A DNA stretch of 64,000 nt, taken from contig NZ_CP137080.1 of assembly GCF_036324365.1 (NCBI RefSeq), positions 2,666,001-2,730,000 of the forward strand, read 5' to 3'. The DNA comes from Microbacterium limosum (GTDB lineage Bacteria; Actinomycetota; Actinomycetes; Actinomycetales; Microbacteriaceae). Of this stretch, positions 16,779 to 25,860 are shown in pieces; the first letter of the stretch is position 1; the number at the start of each line of letters is the position of its first letter. A model generated the notes under the pieces. It was not told the DNA's origin. It saw only the letters and a program-made list of their open reading frames with translations, and searched no databases. The translations under genes were made by a program, and so were the position numbers.

Positions 16779-18161
16779 TCACCCCGCCTGCGGCGCACGA
16801 CGCGAGGCGAGGAAGCGCTGCACGTCGGGATCCACGCGGATGTCGCTCGGGCGGAGCGGACGCGAGAGGTAGAGCCCGTCGAGCGAGGTGAGACGACTGA
16901 GCGCGACATAGGTCTGCCCGGGCGCGAACGCCCCCGAACCCAGGTCGATGACCGCGCGATCGTAGCTCTTGCCCTGCGACTTGTGGATCGTCACGGCCCA
17001 GGCCAGCCGAAGCGGGAACTGGTGGAACTCCGCCACCACCTCGCGCGTGATCTTCTTCGACAGCGGCGAGTAGCTGTAGCGGTACTTCTCCCACGCGGCG
17101 GGTTCGACGTCGTGCTCCTCGCCGTCGAGGTCCACGCGGACGCTGCCGCCCGCGATCCGGGTGACCGTGCCGATCGACCCGTTCACCCAGCGCGGCGGGT
17201 CGCCGTAGGCGCCGACGTCGTTTCGCAGGAACATCACCTGCGCGCCGACCTTCAGCCTCAGCTCGGCATCCGCCGGGTACGCACCCTCGCCGCGACCGAA
17301 GTCCCCCATGATCTCGGCGTTGGCGGTCTGGGCGGTGCCGGGGAGCGCGTCGAGGTGGCGCCGATTGATGGCGTTGACGATGTCGTTGCGCGTGGCCAGC
17401 GTGATGATGGGGGTCTCGGTCGGGCCCGGAGTCGGCGGTGTGCGCGATCCCATGTCGTTGAGCACGCCGGCGATGTCCGCCGTGACCCGCCCGTGTCTGA
17501 CCGCGTTGAGCATCGCCTTGAAGCCGTCATCCGACTGCCGGTGGATCGTCCTGAGCTCGTGGATGTGCAGCTGCGCACCGTAGCGGCCGAGCGCATCGAG
17601 GCCTCCGAGCGTGTCGCCCGCCGCCTCTCCCCCGTCGTGGCCCGCCCACACGTGCGCATCGAAGAACCAGAAGGAGCGGTAGTGGTCGCGGATGTACGCG
17701 AGCTCGTCTCCCCGGGGCGGCACCGGCGCCAGCTGGAAGGGGTCCCCGAACATGACGACCTGCACGCCGCCGAAGGGCTCGGCCCGTCGTCCCCTCGCCT
17801 GCCGGAGGGATCGATCGATGCCGTCCATGAGGTCGGCGTTGACCATCGACACCTCGTCGATCACGAGCGTGTCGATGGCGCCGAGGATCTTCCGCGTGGC
17901 CTCGGGCTGCTCCAGCTCCTGGTCGGCGATGAGCCCGATCGGGAGGCGGAACAGGGAGTGGATCGTCTGCCCCTCGACGTTGAGGGCGGCCACACCCGTC
18001 GGCGCGCACACGGCGATCTGCTTGGACGTGTGGGCCGACAGGTGCTGCAGCAGCGTCGACTTCCCGGTGCCGGCACGACCGGTGACGAAGATGTGATCCC
18101 GAGTGTCCTCGATACGACGGAAGAGCGCCTCCTGCTCGGCGGAGAGGGGCGGCGTGGTCAC
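16779..18161 (-). CDS. PIF1/RecD-like ATP-dependent DNA helicase
   Basis: A 460-residue superfamily 1B helicase. Walker A is GRAGTGKSTLL (about residues 27-37), motif II is LVIDEVSMVNADLMDGID, motif III is GDPFQLAPV, and the C-terminal VTIHKSQGKSYDRAVIDLG is motif V/VI. The similarity is to PIF1-like helicases that unwind 5' to 3', often involved in recombination or displacing bound proteins. It is convergent with the heme oxygenase gene. A TAACAT element lies 6 nt before the GTG, so the message could be leaderless. Confidence 0.85.
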   Translation of the reverse strand: MTTPPLSAEQEALFRRIEDTRDHIFVTGRAGTGKSTLLQHLSAHTSKQIAVCAPTGVAALNVEGQTIHSLFRLPIGLIADQELEQPEATRKILGAIDTLVIDEVSMVNADLMDGIDRSLRQARGRRAEPFGGVQVVMFGDPFQLAPVPPRGDELAYIRDHYRSFWFFDAHVWAGHDGGEAAGDTLGGLDALGRYGAQLHIHELRTIHRQSDDGFKAMLNAVRHGRVTADIAGVLNDMGSRTPPTPGPTETPIITLATRNDIVNAINRRHLDALPGTAQTANAEIMGDFGRGEGAYPADAELRLKVGAQVMFLRNDVGAYGDPPRWVNGSIGTVTRIAGGSVRVDLDGEEHDVEPAAWEKYRYSYSPLSKKITREVVAEFHQFPLRLAWAVTIHKSQGKSYDRAVIDLGSGAFAPGQTYVALSRLTSLDGLYLSRPLRPSDIRVDPDVQRFLASRRAPQAG

Positions 18162-18236
18162 CGCAACATGTTATGCGGGATGCCGCGCGCCCCGCGTTCT
18201 CGGCGGCGTGCACCCATGCCCGCTTAGACTTCCCGT

Positions 18237-19313
18237 GTGGATCAGGGGGCGGTGACCGGTGTGCGCGAGCGCCCCCGTGGGCGGCGTCACCGGTCCGGCC
18301 TGCGTCGCGATGTGGCCCTGATGGTCGTCATCGGGATGCTCCTGGTCGCCGCGCTCGTCGCGGCCGGGCTCTCGCTCTACCGCCATTTCTACGGACCGTC
18401 GGCGTTCGTCGAGCGCTACGTCTCGCTCCTCGCGGAGGGGTCGGCCGCCGACGCGCTCGCGGTGCCCGGCGTGCGCGTCTCGTCGGCCGCACTCGAAGAA
18501 GCGGGGATGAACCCGTTCGCCTCGCAGGCCCTCCTGCGCTCCGCGGCGCTCAGCTCGATCGACGACATCCACGCGATCTCGGAGAAGACGGTCCCGGAGG
18601 GCGTGGAGGTGACCGTCGGATACCGGACCGGCGACCACGCCGGCCGGTCGACGTTCCTCGTCGAGCAGGACGGGTGGATCGGCGTCGCCCCGCGGTGGCG
18701 CTTCGCTCAGAGCCCGCTCGCCGTGCTCGATCTGCAGGTGTCGGGCTCGATGAGCTTCACCGTCAACGGCTTCGAGATCGACAAGCGTCAGGTGGCCGCG
18801 GAGGGCGCGGATGTCGACCCCGCGGCGACCGTGTCCCTGCTGGTGTTCTCGCCGGGGCGCTACCGGGTGGGCGTGGACACCCCGATCGCACAGACCCCAG
18901 GCGTCGACGTCGTGGCCGACGTCCCCCTCGTCCAGGTGCCCGTCCAGGTCGCAGCGGAGCCGACCGAGGAGTTCATCCGGGTCGTGCAGGACGAGGTCGA
19001 CGCCTTCCTCGACGAGTGCGCGACGCAGCAGGTGCTCCAACCCACGGCGTGCCCGTTCGGCTACGTCGTCCAGAACCGCATCGTGACCCTTCCCGAGTGG
19101 TCGATCAGCGAGTACCCGACGGTCACGCTCGAGCCCTCGGGCGCCGACTGGGTGATGCCCCCGACGACCGCGGCCGCGCACTTGCTCGTCGACGTGCGAT
19201 CGCTGTTCGACGGCACGATCCGCGAGGTGGACGAGGACGTGCCGTTCACGTTGGATGCCGCGATCTCGCTCCAGCCCGACGGATCGGTGTCGATCCGGGT
19301 GGGCGCCGGCTGA
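18237..19313 (+). CDS. Membrane-anchored protein of unknown function
   Basis: A 358-residue protein with an Arg-rich cytoplasmic start, one membrane helix (about residues 30-50, LMVVIGMLLVAALVAAGLSL) and a long extracytoplasmic part. The sequence is beta-rich, with a central SMSFTVNGFEIDKR-like strand region, and has two cysteines (FLDECAT and TACPFG), which could form a disulfide. I do not recognise a family. The GTG start is 6 nt from TAGACT (18225-18230), predicting a leaderless message. It is convergent with the CopD-CtaG gene. Confidence 0.75.
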   Translation: MDQGAVTGVRERPRGRRHRSGLRRDVALMVVIGMLLVAALVAAGLSLYRHFYGPSAFVERYVSLLAEGSAADALAVPGVRVSSAALEEAGMNPFASQALLRSAALSSIDDIHAISEKTVPEGVEVTVGYRTGDHAGRSTFLVEQDGWIGVAPRWRFAQSPLAVLDLQVSGSMSFTVNGFEIDKRQVAAEGADVDPAATVSLLVFSPGRYRVGVDTPIAQTPGVDVVADVPLVQVPVQVAAEPTEEFIRVVQDEVDAFLDECATQQVLQPTACPFGYVVQNRIVTLPEWSISEYPTVTLEPSGADWVMPPTTAAAHLLVDVRSLFDGTIREVDEDVPFTLDAAISLQPDGSVSIRVGAG

Positions 19314-19347
19314 CCGCCGGCGCCCAACCGCGGCATCCGCTCGTCCC

Positions 19348-21333
19348 TCAGGGCGTGCGCTGGGCGGTGCGCGCGTCGCGCTCGGCCAGGGCCGCGAGCC
19401 GCGCGTTGTAGGCGTCGAGCTCGGAGTCGTTCGTGCGATCCGCCTGGCGGTCCTGGCGCTTCTGCGTGCGCTCGTCCGACCGGCTCCACTGGATCGCGAC
19501 GGTGATCGCGAGGATGAGGGTGGGGATCTCTCCGACCGACCATGCCACGCCGCCCCCGACGTACTGGTCCTCGAGGGGCGTCACCCCCCAGTCGCGGCCC
19601 ATCGACCCGAACCAGTCGGCGAGCATGAGCCCCGACTGCATCATGATCGAGATGCCGAAGAACGCGTGCATCGCCATGACGCCGATCAGGAGCACGAGCC
19701 GGAACGCGTAGGGAAGGCGGTACGGCACGGGGTCGATGCCGATCAGGGTCAGCACGAACAGGTATCCGGTGATGAGGAAGTGCAGCACCATCCAGATGTG
19801 ACCGGTGTGGTCGTAGAGCGACCAGCGGAACAGGTCGGTGTAGTAGAAGATCCACAGCGACCCGACGAAGAGCGCCGCCGCGATGAACGGGTTCGTCAGG
19901 ATGCGGGCCACGGGCGAGTGCACCGCCCAGAGGATCCACTCCCGCCCGCCGCGCGTGCCGTCGTCGCGCTTGCGGATGGCGCGCGCCGCCAGGGTGACGG
20001 GCGCCCCGGGCACGAGCAGGAGCGGGATGGCCATCGTGAGGAGCATGTGGCCGACCATGTGCGCACTGAAGAGGTACTGCTCGTAGATGGCGACCGAGCC
20101 GTTGGTCACCCAGAAGAGCGCGAGCACTCCCGCGACCCACGACACGGTGCGCGCCACCGGCCACTGGTCGCCGCGCCGACGCAGGCGCCTCACGCCCGCG
20201 AGGTAGAAGAACAGCAGGAAGCCGCACAGCAGCGACCAGAGTAGGTCGGGCTCCCACGCCGTGATCCATCGCGCGGCATCCAGAGGAGGCGGCAGCGGGG
20301 CGCCCGTGAGGTACTCCGCGGGGGTGGGATCGATGATCGGGTCCTCGCCGATGGGCGACGCGGTGCGGGCGAGCGCCGCGGCCGCACCGCTGGCGATGCC
20401 CATGAACGCCAACTCCAGCGCGATCAGCCCCCAGAAGAGCCGGGCGGCCCCGGCATCCGCGATGCGCGCGATGAGCCGTCCGCGGTAGGAGGCCGCGAGC
20501 ACGCCGATCGCCACCAGGGCCGCGACCTTCACGACGATCAGCACGCCGTAGGGCGTCGCGAGCTCGCTCCAGGTGCCCAGCGCGAGCGCGGCGCGGGTGT
20601 AGCCCGACAGGGCGACGACGATGAACGCGACGAGGGCGATCGACGAATAGCGGCGGAGCACCGCCGTGAAGGCGGGGCCCGGCATGACCGGCCGCAGCAC
20701 GACGAGCACGAGCAGCCCGCCGAGCCAGACGGCGGCGCCGATGATGTGCAGCGCGAGCGACGACACGGCGGCGTTGTGGTTCGCCGCGGCCCCGTCGTGG
20801 CTGGTCGTCGCCATCGGAACCAGCGCCGCGATCGCGAGGAGCGCGACGAGGAGCGTCGGCGTCCACGTGCGAACGGCGAACGCGAGAACCGTCACGACGG
20901 CGCCGGCGAGGGTCGTCAGCAGCCACGCGCGGCCGAATTCGAGGTCGAGGAGGTACCGGCCGAGCTGCTGCCCGAAGACGGCGTCGGCGCTCGGGGTCGC
21001 GTTGAACGCGTTGAGGAAGTTGAGGTAGGCGGTCGTCCCCGCGGCCACGGTGAAGACGGCCGCGCCGATCGAGGCCGCGTCGAGCGCGAGATCGAACTCC
21101 CGATGCCCCGCGCGGAGCGCGAAGAGGGCGAGCACGAGGGAACCGACCATCACGGCGGCGCCGAGGTTGACGAGGAGATCCGCCACCGGCAGCCCCCAGC
21201 GCACGACGGGCCCGGGATCGCCGATGTCGAGCGGGGCGGCGCCGCCGCCGTAGGCGAGCCCGAGGAGGAGCGTGGCGAGGGCGGAGACGACGAGGATCGC
21301 CGGGCCGGCCACGCGCAGGGATCGAGGACTCAC
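19348..21333 (-). CDS. CopD-CtaG fusion: copper-related membrane protein
   Basis: A 661-residue polytopic protein with about 14-16 hydrophobic segments. The N-terminal half resembles the CopD copper-resistance domain (HIIGAAVWLGGLLVLVVL), and the C-terminal half the CtaG/caa3 cytochrome oxidase assembly family (SAHMVGHMLLTMAIPLLLVPG and WMVLHFLITGYLFVLTLIGID). Such fusions are common in actinobacteria and are linked to copper delivery for cytochrome oxidase. The cytoplasmic C terminus is Arg/Glu/Asp-rich. The GTG start lies 6 nt from TAGGCT (21340-21345, minus strand). Confidence 0.85.
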   Translation of the reverse strand: MSPRSLRVAGPAILVVSALATLLLGLAYGGGAAPLDIGDPGPVVRWGLPVADLLVNLGAAVMVGSLVLALFALRAGHREFDLALDAASIGAAVFTVAAGTTAYLNFLNAFNATPSADAVFGQQLGRYLLDLEFGRAWLLTTLAGAVVTVLAFAVRTWTPTLLVALLAIAALVPMATTSHDGAAANHNAAVSSLALHIIGAAVWLGGLLVLVVLRPVMPGPAFTAVLRRYSSIALVAFIVVALSGYTRAALALGTWSELATPYGVLIVVKVAALVAIGVLAASYRGRLIARIADAGAARLFWGLIALELAFMGIASGAAAALARTASPIGEDPIIDPTPAEYLTGAPLPPPLDAARWITAWEPDLLWSLLCGFLLFFYLAGVRRLRRRGDQWPVARTVSWVAGVLALFWVTNGSVAIYEQYLFSAHMVGHMLLTMAIPLLLVPGAPVTLAARAIRKRDDGTRGGREWILWAVHSPVARILTNPFIAAALFVGSLWIFYYTDLFRWSLYDHTGHIWMVLHFLITGYLFVLTLIGIDPVPYRLPYAFRLVLLIGVMAMHAFFGISIMMQSGLMLADWFGSMGRDWGVTPLEDQYVGGGVAWSVGEIPTLILAITVAIQWSRSDERTQKRQDRQADRTNDSELDAYNARLAALAERDARTAQRTP

Positions 21334-21390
21334 CGCACCAGCCTAAGGCGGCCATCCGCGCGCGGGGCGTGGGAGCCGACCCGCACGCAG

Positions 21391-21422
21391 AAGGGGGACG
21401 CCGCGATCGCGGCATCCCCCTT
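21391..21422 (-). terminator. Stem-loop after the HU gene
   Basis: An inverted repeat of AAGGGGGAYGCCGCG and its complement with a 3-nt loop lies 17 bp after the hup stop. There is no following U-run on the minus strand, so it may act as a stabilising hairpin rather than a classical intrinsic terminator. Confidence 0.6.
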
Positions 21423-21438
21423 CGTGTGGCGTCGGCGA

Positions 21439-21726
21439 TTACTTCGCGGCGGCCTTCAGCTTCGAGCCGGCGGTGACCTTGACGCGCTTGCCGGCGGCGA
21501 TCTTGATCTCCTCGCCGGTCTGCGGGTTGCGGCCCGTGCGAGCGGCGGTGTCGACCTGCTCGAACGAGATCCAGCCGGGGATCGAGACCTTCGTGCCCTT
21601 GGCAACGGCCTCGGAGACGGTCGAGAACAGACCGTCGACGACGCGCGAGACCGTGGCCTGGCTCTCGCCGGTGGCGCTGGCGATGCTCGCGACGAGCTCG
21701 GTCTTGGTGATGGACTTGTCTGCCAT
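21439..21726 (-). CDS. hupB: HU-family DNA-binding protein
   Basis: A 95-residue histone-like protein that bends and compacts DNA. The signature GWISFEQVDTAARTGRNPQTGEEI is the HU DNA-binding arm, and the N-terminal helices begin KSITKTELVASIA. The C terminus is a short Lys/Ala-rich end (GSKLKAAAK), not the long mycobacterial tail. I chose the ATG at 21726 because GGAGGT precedes it; the frame stays open upstream to 21768. Confidence 0.95.
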   Translation of the reverse strand: MADKSITKTELVASIASATGESQATVSRVVDGLFSTVSEAVAKGTKVSIPGWISFEQVDTAARTGRNPQTGEEIKIAAGKRVKVTAGSKLKAAAK

Positions 21727-21949
21727 GGGGGTTACCTCCAGCGGCGGCTCGTCCGCCGCCTCGTTCACTGACCGGGCCCGAAGTGCCCGGCTGGTCGATC
21801 GACCGCGTCGAATCTACCCCGCACGTGTGATGTTCCGCGTATTTCCGCGGGTTTTCGGCATCCCCGCGCGTGTTGCATGTGACAGAAGTGGCGCAAGTGA
21901 TGCAAGTGAGGTCTGCTCCGCCCCGCGCGGCTGCGCGGCGCACGCAGAA

Positions 21950-21976
21950 GGGCGGGCCCCCGAAGGAGACCCGCCC
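21950..21976 (-). terminator. Hairpin after the ribosomal protein operon
   Basis: GGGCGGG at 21950-21956 pairs with CCCGCCC at 21970-21976, about 25 bp after the rpsN stop on the minus strand. The stem is strong but there is no U-tract. Confidence 0.5.
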
Positions 21977-22000
21977 GAGACTGCGTGGACGACGCGGTGC

Positions 22001-22306
22001 TTACCAGCTCGACTTGGTCACGCCGGGCAGCTCGCCACGGTGCGCCATGTCGCGGAAGCGCACGCGCGAGATGCCGAACTTCGTCAGCACACCGCGGGGG
22101 CGGCCGTCGATCACGTCGCGCGAGCGCAGACGCACCGGCGACGCGTTGCGGGGCAGCTTCTGCAGGCCGACACGGGCGGCCTCGCGCTGCTCGTCGGTCG
22201 AGGTCGGGTCGACCAGGGCCTTCTTCAGCTCGGCGCGCTTGGCGGCGTAGCGGTCGACGACGGCCTGACGCTGCTGGTTGCGCGCGATCTTGCTCTTCTT
22301 CGCCAT
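22001..22306 (-). CDS. rpsN: 30S ribosomal protein S14, zinc-free form
   Basis: A 101-residue S14 with the N-terminal [25 protein letters not shown] and the C-terminal [19 protein letters not shown] that binds 16S rRNA. The length and the absence of any cysteine identify the C-minus type, which lacks the zinc ribbon of the 61-residue form. It is the third gene of the rpmB-rpmG-rpsN operon, 4 bp after rpmG. Confidence 0.96.
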   Translation of the reverse strand: MAKKSKIARNQQRQAVVDRYAAKRAELKKALVDPTSTDEQREAARVGLQKLPRNASPVRLRSRDVIDGRPRGVLTKFGISRVRFRDMAHRGELPGVTKSSW

Positions 22307-22310
22307 GGGA

Positions 22311-22481
22311 TCAGCGCTCCTCTCGGAATTCGACGTGCTTGCGGACCACCGGGTCGTACTTCTTGAGCACGATGCGGTCGGGGTTGTTGCGGCGGTTCTT
22401 GCGCGTCACGTAGGTGTACCCCGTGCCGGCGGTCGAACGCAGCTTGATGATCGGACGAACGTCCTGAGCCTTCTTCGCCAT
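22311..22481 (-). CDS. rpmG: 50S ribosomal protein L33, zinc-free form
   Basis: A 56-residue L33 ([20 protein letters not shown]...[17 protein letters not shown]). It has no CxxC pairs, so it is the C-minus type. The start codon overlaps the rpmB stop by one base (TAATG), which implies coupled translation. Confidence 0.96.
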   Translation of the reverse strand: MAKKAQDVRPIIKLRSTAGTGYTYVTRKNRRNNPDRIVLKKYDPVVRKHVEFREER

Positions 22482-22717
22482 TACAGCTTCACGCCCTTCG
22501 CGATCAGATCCTTCACGACCGACTCGATGCCGCGGACGTCGATCACCTTGATGCCCTTGGCGGACACGTTGAGCGTGATCTTGCGTCCCAGCGAAGGAAC
22601 GAAGTAGGTCTTCTTCTGCACGTTCGGGTCGAAGCGGCGCTTCGTCCGTCGGTGCGAGTGGCTGATGTTGTGACCGAAGCCGGGAACAGCACCGGTCACC
22701 TGGCACACTGCGGCCAT
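22481..22717 (-). CDS. rpmB: 50S ribosomal protein L28
   Basis: A 78-residue L28 ([20 protein letters not shown], then [17 protein letters not shown]). Only one cysteine remains of the ribbon, so this too is the zinc-independent type. AGGAGA precedes the ATG. In mycobacteria such C-minus sets are Zur-repressed, but I see no Zur-like dyad in 22718-22860. Confidence 0.96.
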   Translation of the reverse strand: MAAVCQVTGAVPGFGHNISHSHRRTKRRFDPNVQKKTYFVPSLGRKITLNVSAKGIKVIDVRGIESVVKDLIAKGVKL

Positions 22718-22946
22718 GGTGTCTCCTTCTGTACCGTGAAGCCGGACGGCTCCACCCAAGATCCCTTGTCTGCGTCTCTCCCCGCACGCAGGACCCGCGC
22801 CCGGAGAACCGGTCGTGGAGCGAACGAGTGGAGTGAGACGCGAACTGCGCGCTGGAGTGCGCACAGACAATCGCCAATACTAGCACGCCGGGCGTGTCGC
22901 CCCGGCGGAGGCCGCGTGGCCGGCGCGACAGCCTTCTCGCCCGCAC

Positions 22947-23636
22947 TCAGACAGCGGTCGGCGCCGCACCGCGCCCCCACCGGAACGCGGACACCGTGGG
23001 GTCGCCCCCGATCCAGAACCGCCACGGGTACTCGGGCCCGCCCGCGACGCCCGCCACGCCCACCCTCGGTCCGGACACCACCGGCGCCGGCCGAGCCGCG
23101 GGAAGCAGCAACCGCGCGGTCGCACCCCCGAGCGGCACCCCCTCGATCGCATCGATCCCGTCGTGCAGGGCGTGCCGCAGTCCCACGGCATCCCCGAGCC
23201 GGCCGGGACCTCGCGCGAGATCCCGATCGGCGCGAACGACGCCGCGGAGGGTGCGGCGCCGCCGGGCGATGTCGGATCCCGCGATCACCTCGCCGGCGCG
23301 CAGCAGCACCCCGCCCGCCACCCCCGCGGGGCCGCAGACGACGTTCACGCAGGAATGGATGCCGTGGCTCAGGTAGACGTAGAGATGACCCGGCTCGCCC
23401 CACATCGTCGCGTTGCGGGCGGTCGGTCCCATCCGCGCGTGCGATCCGGGGTCGGGCACGGCCCCCGTTCCGAGCCCGTGATAGGCCTCGACCTCGGTCA
23501 CCCTCAGCGCCACCTCTCCGTCGGCGAGACTCGTGATCAGCACTGCTCCGAGCAGCGTCGGCGCGACCTCGAGGGCGCTCGCACGCAGGTCGGCGCGCTC
23601 GGCCGGTCGCGTCTGCGCTAGATCGCGACCTGGCAC
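22947..23636 (-). CDS. mpg: DNA-3-methyladenine glycosylase (AAG/MPG family)
   Basis: A 229-residue base-excision enzyme removing alkylated purines. The catalytic Glu lies in VTEVEAYHG (about residues 40-48); HARMGPTARNATMWGEPGHLYVYLSHGIH holds the base-flipping region, and DGIDAIEGVPL is also typical. The start is uncertain: GTG at 23636 or 23639, both inside the 3' end of the upstream gene (overlap about 19-22 bp). It is the last gene of the minus-strand block. Confidence 0.9.
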   Translation of the reverse strand: MPGRDLAQTRPAERADLRASALEVAPTLLGAVLITSLADGEVALRVTEVEAYHGLGTGAVPDPGSHARMGPTARNATMWGEPGHLYVYLSHGIHSCVNVVCGPAGVAGGVLLRAGEVIAGSDIARRRRTLRGVVRADRDLARGPGRLGDAVGLRHALHDGIDAIEGVPLGGATARLLLPAARPAPVVSGPRVGVAGVAGGPEYPWRFWIGGDPTVSAFRWGRGAAPTAV

Positions 23637-25039
23637 CACGAGATGTCCGTCCCCTCGATCACCGTGACGCCCTCGCCGTCGCGGGTGTCGATGATGTGGG
23701 TCTCGATGCGGGTGGGAAGGGGGCGCGTGTACGTGTCGTAGGCGTTGGACACGAGGTCGGGGGTGACGATGACCGCGGCATAGCGACCGCTCGGCGACGC
23801 ACAAGTCTGCATCACGGCATCCCCCGGACCGGCGAGTTCGAGCAGCGGCGTGACGGCTCCGTCGGCGTCGACCCTCACGACCGACTGGGCCGCGGGGAAC
23901 CCGTCCTCGCCCATGCGGGTGAAGGTGCGCAGGGTCGACCCCGCCACGGAGGGGGTGACCGGCCCGGGGATGCCGAGGGACTCGGCGCCGTCGGCCGCGA
24001 CGAGCGGCTCCTCGGAGAGATCGGTCAGATCGATCACGACCGTGCCCTCGTTGCGCTCGACGATCGCGCGGGCCGTGCCCCTCTCGATGCCCGACAGCGC
24101 GAGCGCACCCCCCAGCAGAACCGGCTCCGCATCGAGGTCCGCCGTGTCGACCAGACGGAGCTGTCCGTCGAAGGTCAGCACGATCAGGGCGGACGTCTCC
24201 GGCACGAACGCCCATTGCACGACGCGCGAATCCTCCCCCACGTCGATCGCGACGGGGTCCGCTCCGGGCTCGGAGAGCGACGCGATGAAGAGCGTGGACT
24301 CGATGCCGCCCGACGCCGAGATATCGAGATCGGTGTAGGTGTAGCCGACGAATCCGCCCTGATCGGCGACCTGGAGCCCCGCGATCGTGCCCTCCCCGGG
24401 CAGCGCCAGCTCGGTGGGCTCCGAGCCGTCCAGACCCGTCGTCACGAGCCGCGCGGCACCCGCGGCATCCGTCGTCTGGACCACGAGAGCGGTGCGCGAC
24501 GCGCGGTAGTCCTCGATCTGCTCGTCGGTGAAGACGGGGACCGCGCGGTCGCCGGCGAGGTTCGTCGAGAAGATCGCGTCGTCGGCGTCGTCTTGCCGCT
24601 GCAGCACGAACAGCGGCGGCGTCCCCGTCGTGAAGGTGTGCCGGAGCGTGGATGCGGGACCGCCGCTCGCGCCCGTGACGTCGTCGATCCGCACCGTGTA
24701 CTCGGTGTCGGGATCGAGCGCATAGGTGAACTGCACGGCGATGTTGCGTCCCGACGCGGCGATCGTGAACGGGGCATCGGGCTCGACCGACACCTGCTCC
24801 GCCGTCACCGGGGCGAGCGGCTGGTTCGTCGTGAACACGACGCGCTGGCCCGCGGCCGCCGCGACCGCCTGCGCATCGACCGCGGCGGCGCCCGCCCTCG
24901 GACCCTGCGTGAGGCTGACGGCGGCTCCGACGCCGCCGACGAGCACGAGGGCCGCGAGCACGACCGCGAGCGAGCGCCCGAACGTCGCCCCCGGGCGGCG
25001 GCCTCGCAGCGCGCGCCGGGTGGGGCGCTCAGTACTCAT
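23618..25039 (-). CDS. Membrane-anchored beta-propeller-like exported protein
   Basis: A 473-residue protein with an Arg-rich start and one helix (about 24-46, SLAVVLAALVLVGGVGAAVSL), then an Ig-like stretch (VVFTTNQPLAPVTAEQVSVEP) and repeated strand-turn units such as RLVTTGLDGSEPTELALPG and RLVDTADLDAEPVLL, suggesting a propeller outside the cell. I place the start at the ATG 25039 rather than 25072, reducing the overlap with the upstream gene to 11 bp. Function is unknown; the conserved neighbourhood suggests an envelope role. Confidence 0.7.
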   Translation of the reverse strand: MSTERPTRRALRGRRPGATFGRSLAVVLAALVLVGGVGAAVSLTQGPRAGAAAVDAQAVAAAAGQRVVFTTNQPLAPVTAEQVSVEPDAPFTIAASGRNIAVQFTYALDPDTEYTVRIDDVTGASGGPASTLRHTFTTGTPPLFVLQRQDDADDAIFSTNLAGDRAVPVFTDEQIEDYRASRTALVVQTTDAAGAARLVTTGLDGSEPTELALPGEGTIAGLQVADQGGFVGYTYTDLDISASGGIESTLFIASLSEPGADPVAIDVGEDSRVVQWAFVPETSALIVLTFDGQLRLVDTADLDAEPVLLGGALALSGIERGTARAIVERNEGTVVIDLTDLSEEPLVAADGAESLGIPGPVTPSVAGSTLRTFTRMGEDGFPAAQSVVRVDADGAVTPLLELAGPGDAVMQTCASPSGRYAAVIVTPDLVSNAYDTYTRPLPTRIETHIIDTRDGEGVTVIEGTDISWCQVAI

Positions 25040-25844
25040 ACGGGTCCTCCGGCTCGTCGACGGGCTCGACATCGACCGGCTCGAGCACCAGTCCGCCGCT
25101 CGCCGAACGGGAGAACGCGCCCCGCACCTCGACCCACTGCCCGTCCTCGAGGTCGTCTGTCCCCGCCGCCCCCGAGACGGGCACGCTCGCCGACTGGGCG
25201 TCGATGACGCAGTGCACGATGACCAGGCGCGTGAGCGAGAAGCCGTCGGTGTCGCCGGTCGAAGAGACGAAGCCCACGAGGCTCGCGGGCTCGCCGACGA
25301 AGCGCGTCGGGTCGGTCGTCGTCGCGATCACGGAGGCCCACTCCCCGATGCCGAAGTTCGACGTGTCGTCGGAGCTGGCCAGGGCGAGCGTGGCCGAGGT
25401 GGAGAGCACCGGCGCCGCTCCCGACGTGCGCGCGAGAGCGAGCTCGGACGAGAGGGATGCCGGGGGCGTCGCGATCGCGAGCAGCACGAACGCCGATGCG
25501 ATCACGCCGCCCGCGGCCGAGGCCACTGCGCCGAGGAGGGGGCGGGGCGCGGGGGACGCCGCGTCGCGGTGGCGCGAACGGCGGAGCGCGCCCGCCGGGG
25601 CGGCCTCCGCGGGGTCGGCGGGCGTCCGCCCGAGGTCGTCGCGCTCGTGCTCGTGCTCGTGCTCCGCGTCGTCCTCGACGCGCACGCCGCAGGAGGCGAC
25701 CGCGGCGACGAGGAGCACGACCGACATCGACACCGCCCACCATGCCGAGTCGGGATTGATGTACAGCCCGATGCGGCCGGTGACCCAGAGCCCCAGGGTC
25801 ACGACGGCGAGCGCCGCGGCGAGACCGACGCCGAGCCACCGCAT
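25029..25844 (-). CDS. TIGR03943/YcgQ-like membrane protein
   Basis: A 271-residue protein with two or three hydrophobic segments before an extracytoplasmic C-terminal domain. The linker is strikingly charged (DDAEHEHEHERDD), and the C-terminal domain has GEWASVIATTTDPTRFVGEPASLVGFV and FSLTRLVIVHCVIDAQ, the YcgQ/TIGR03943 pattern. It lies immediately after the YcgR-like permease, the usual pairing. A TTG at 25868 would add eight residues but has no Shine-Dalgarno sequence; I prefer the ATG at 25844. Zinc or another metal may be involved, since Zur is two genes upstream. Confidence 0.78.
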   Translation of the reverse strand: MRWLGVGLAAALAVVTLGLWVTGRIGLYINPDSAWWAVSMSVVLLVAAVASCGVRVEDDAEHEHEHERDDLGRTPADPAEAAPAGALRRSRHRDAASPAPRPLLGAVASAAGGVIASAFVLLAIATPPASLSSELALARTSGAAPVLSTSATLALASSDDTSNFGIGEWASVIATTTDPTRFVGEPASLVGFVSSTGDTDGFSLTRLVIVHCVIDAQSASVPVSGAAGTDDLEDGQWVEVRGAFSRSASGGLVLEPVDVEPVDEPEDPYEY

Positions 25845-25860
25845 GCCGAGCGCGCTTCCC

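Noticed and set aside
22718..22946. Zur box or other zinc operator upstream of rpmB
   Set aside because: I looked for a TGANAANNNTTNTCA-like dyad as at znuA and did not find one.
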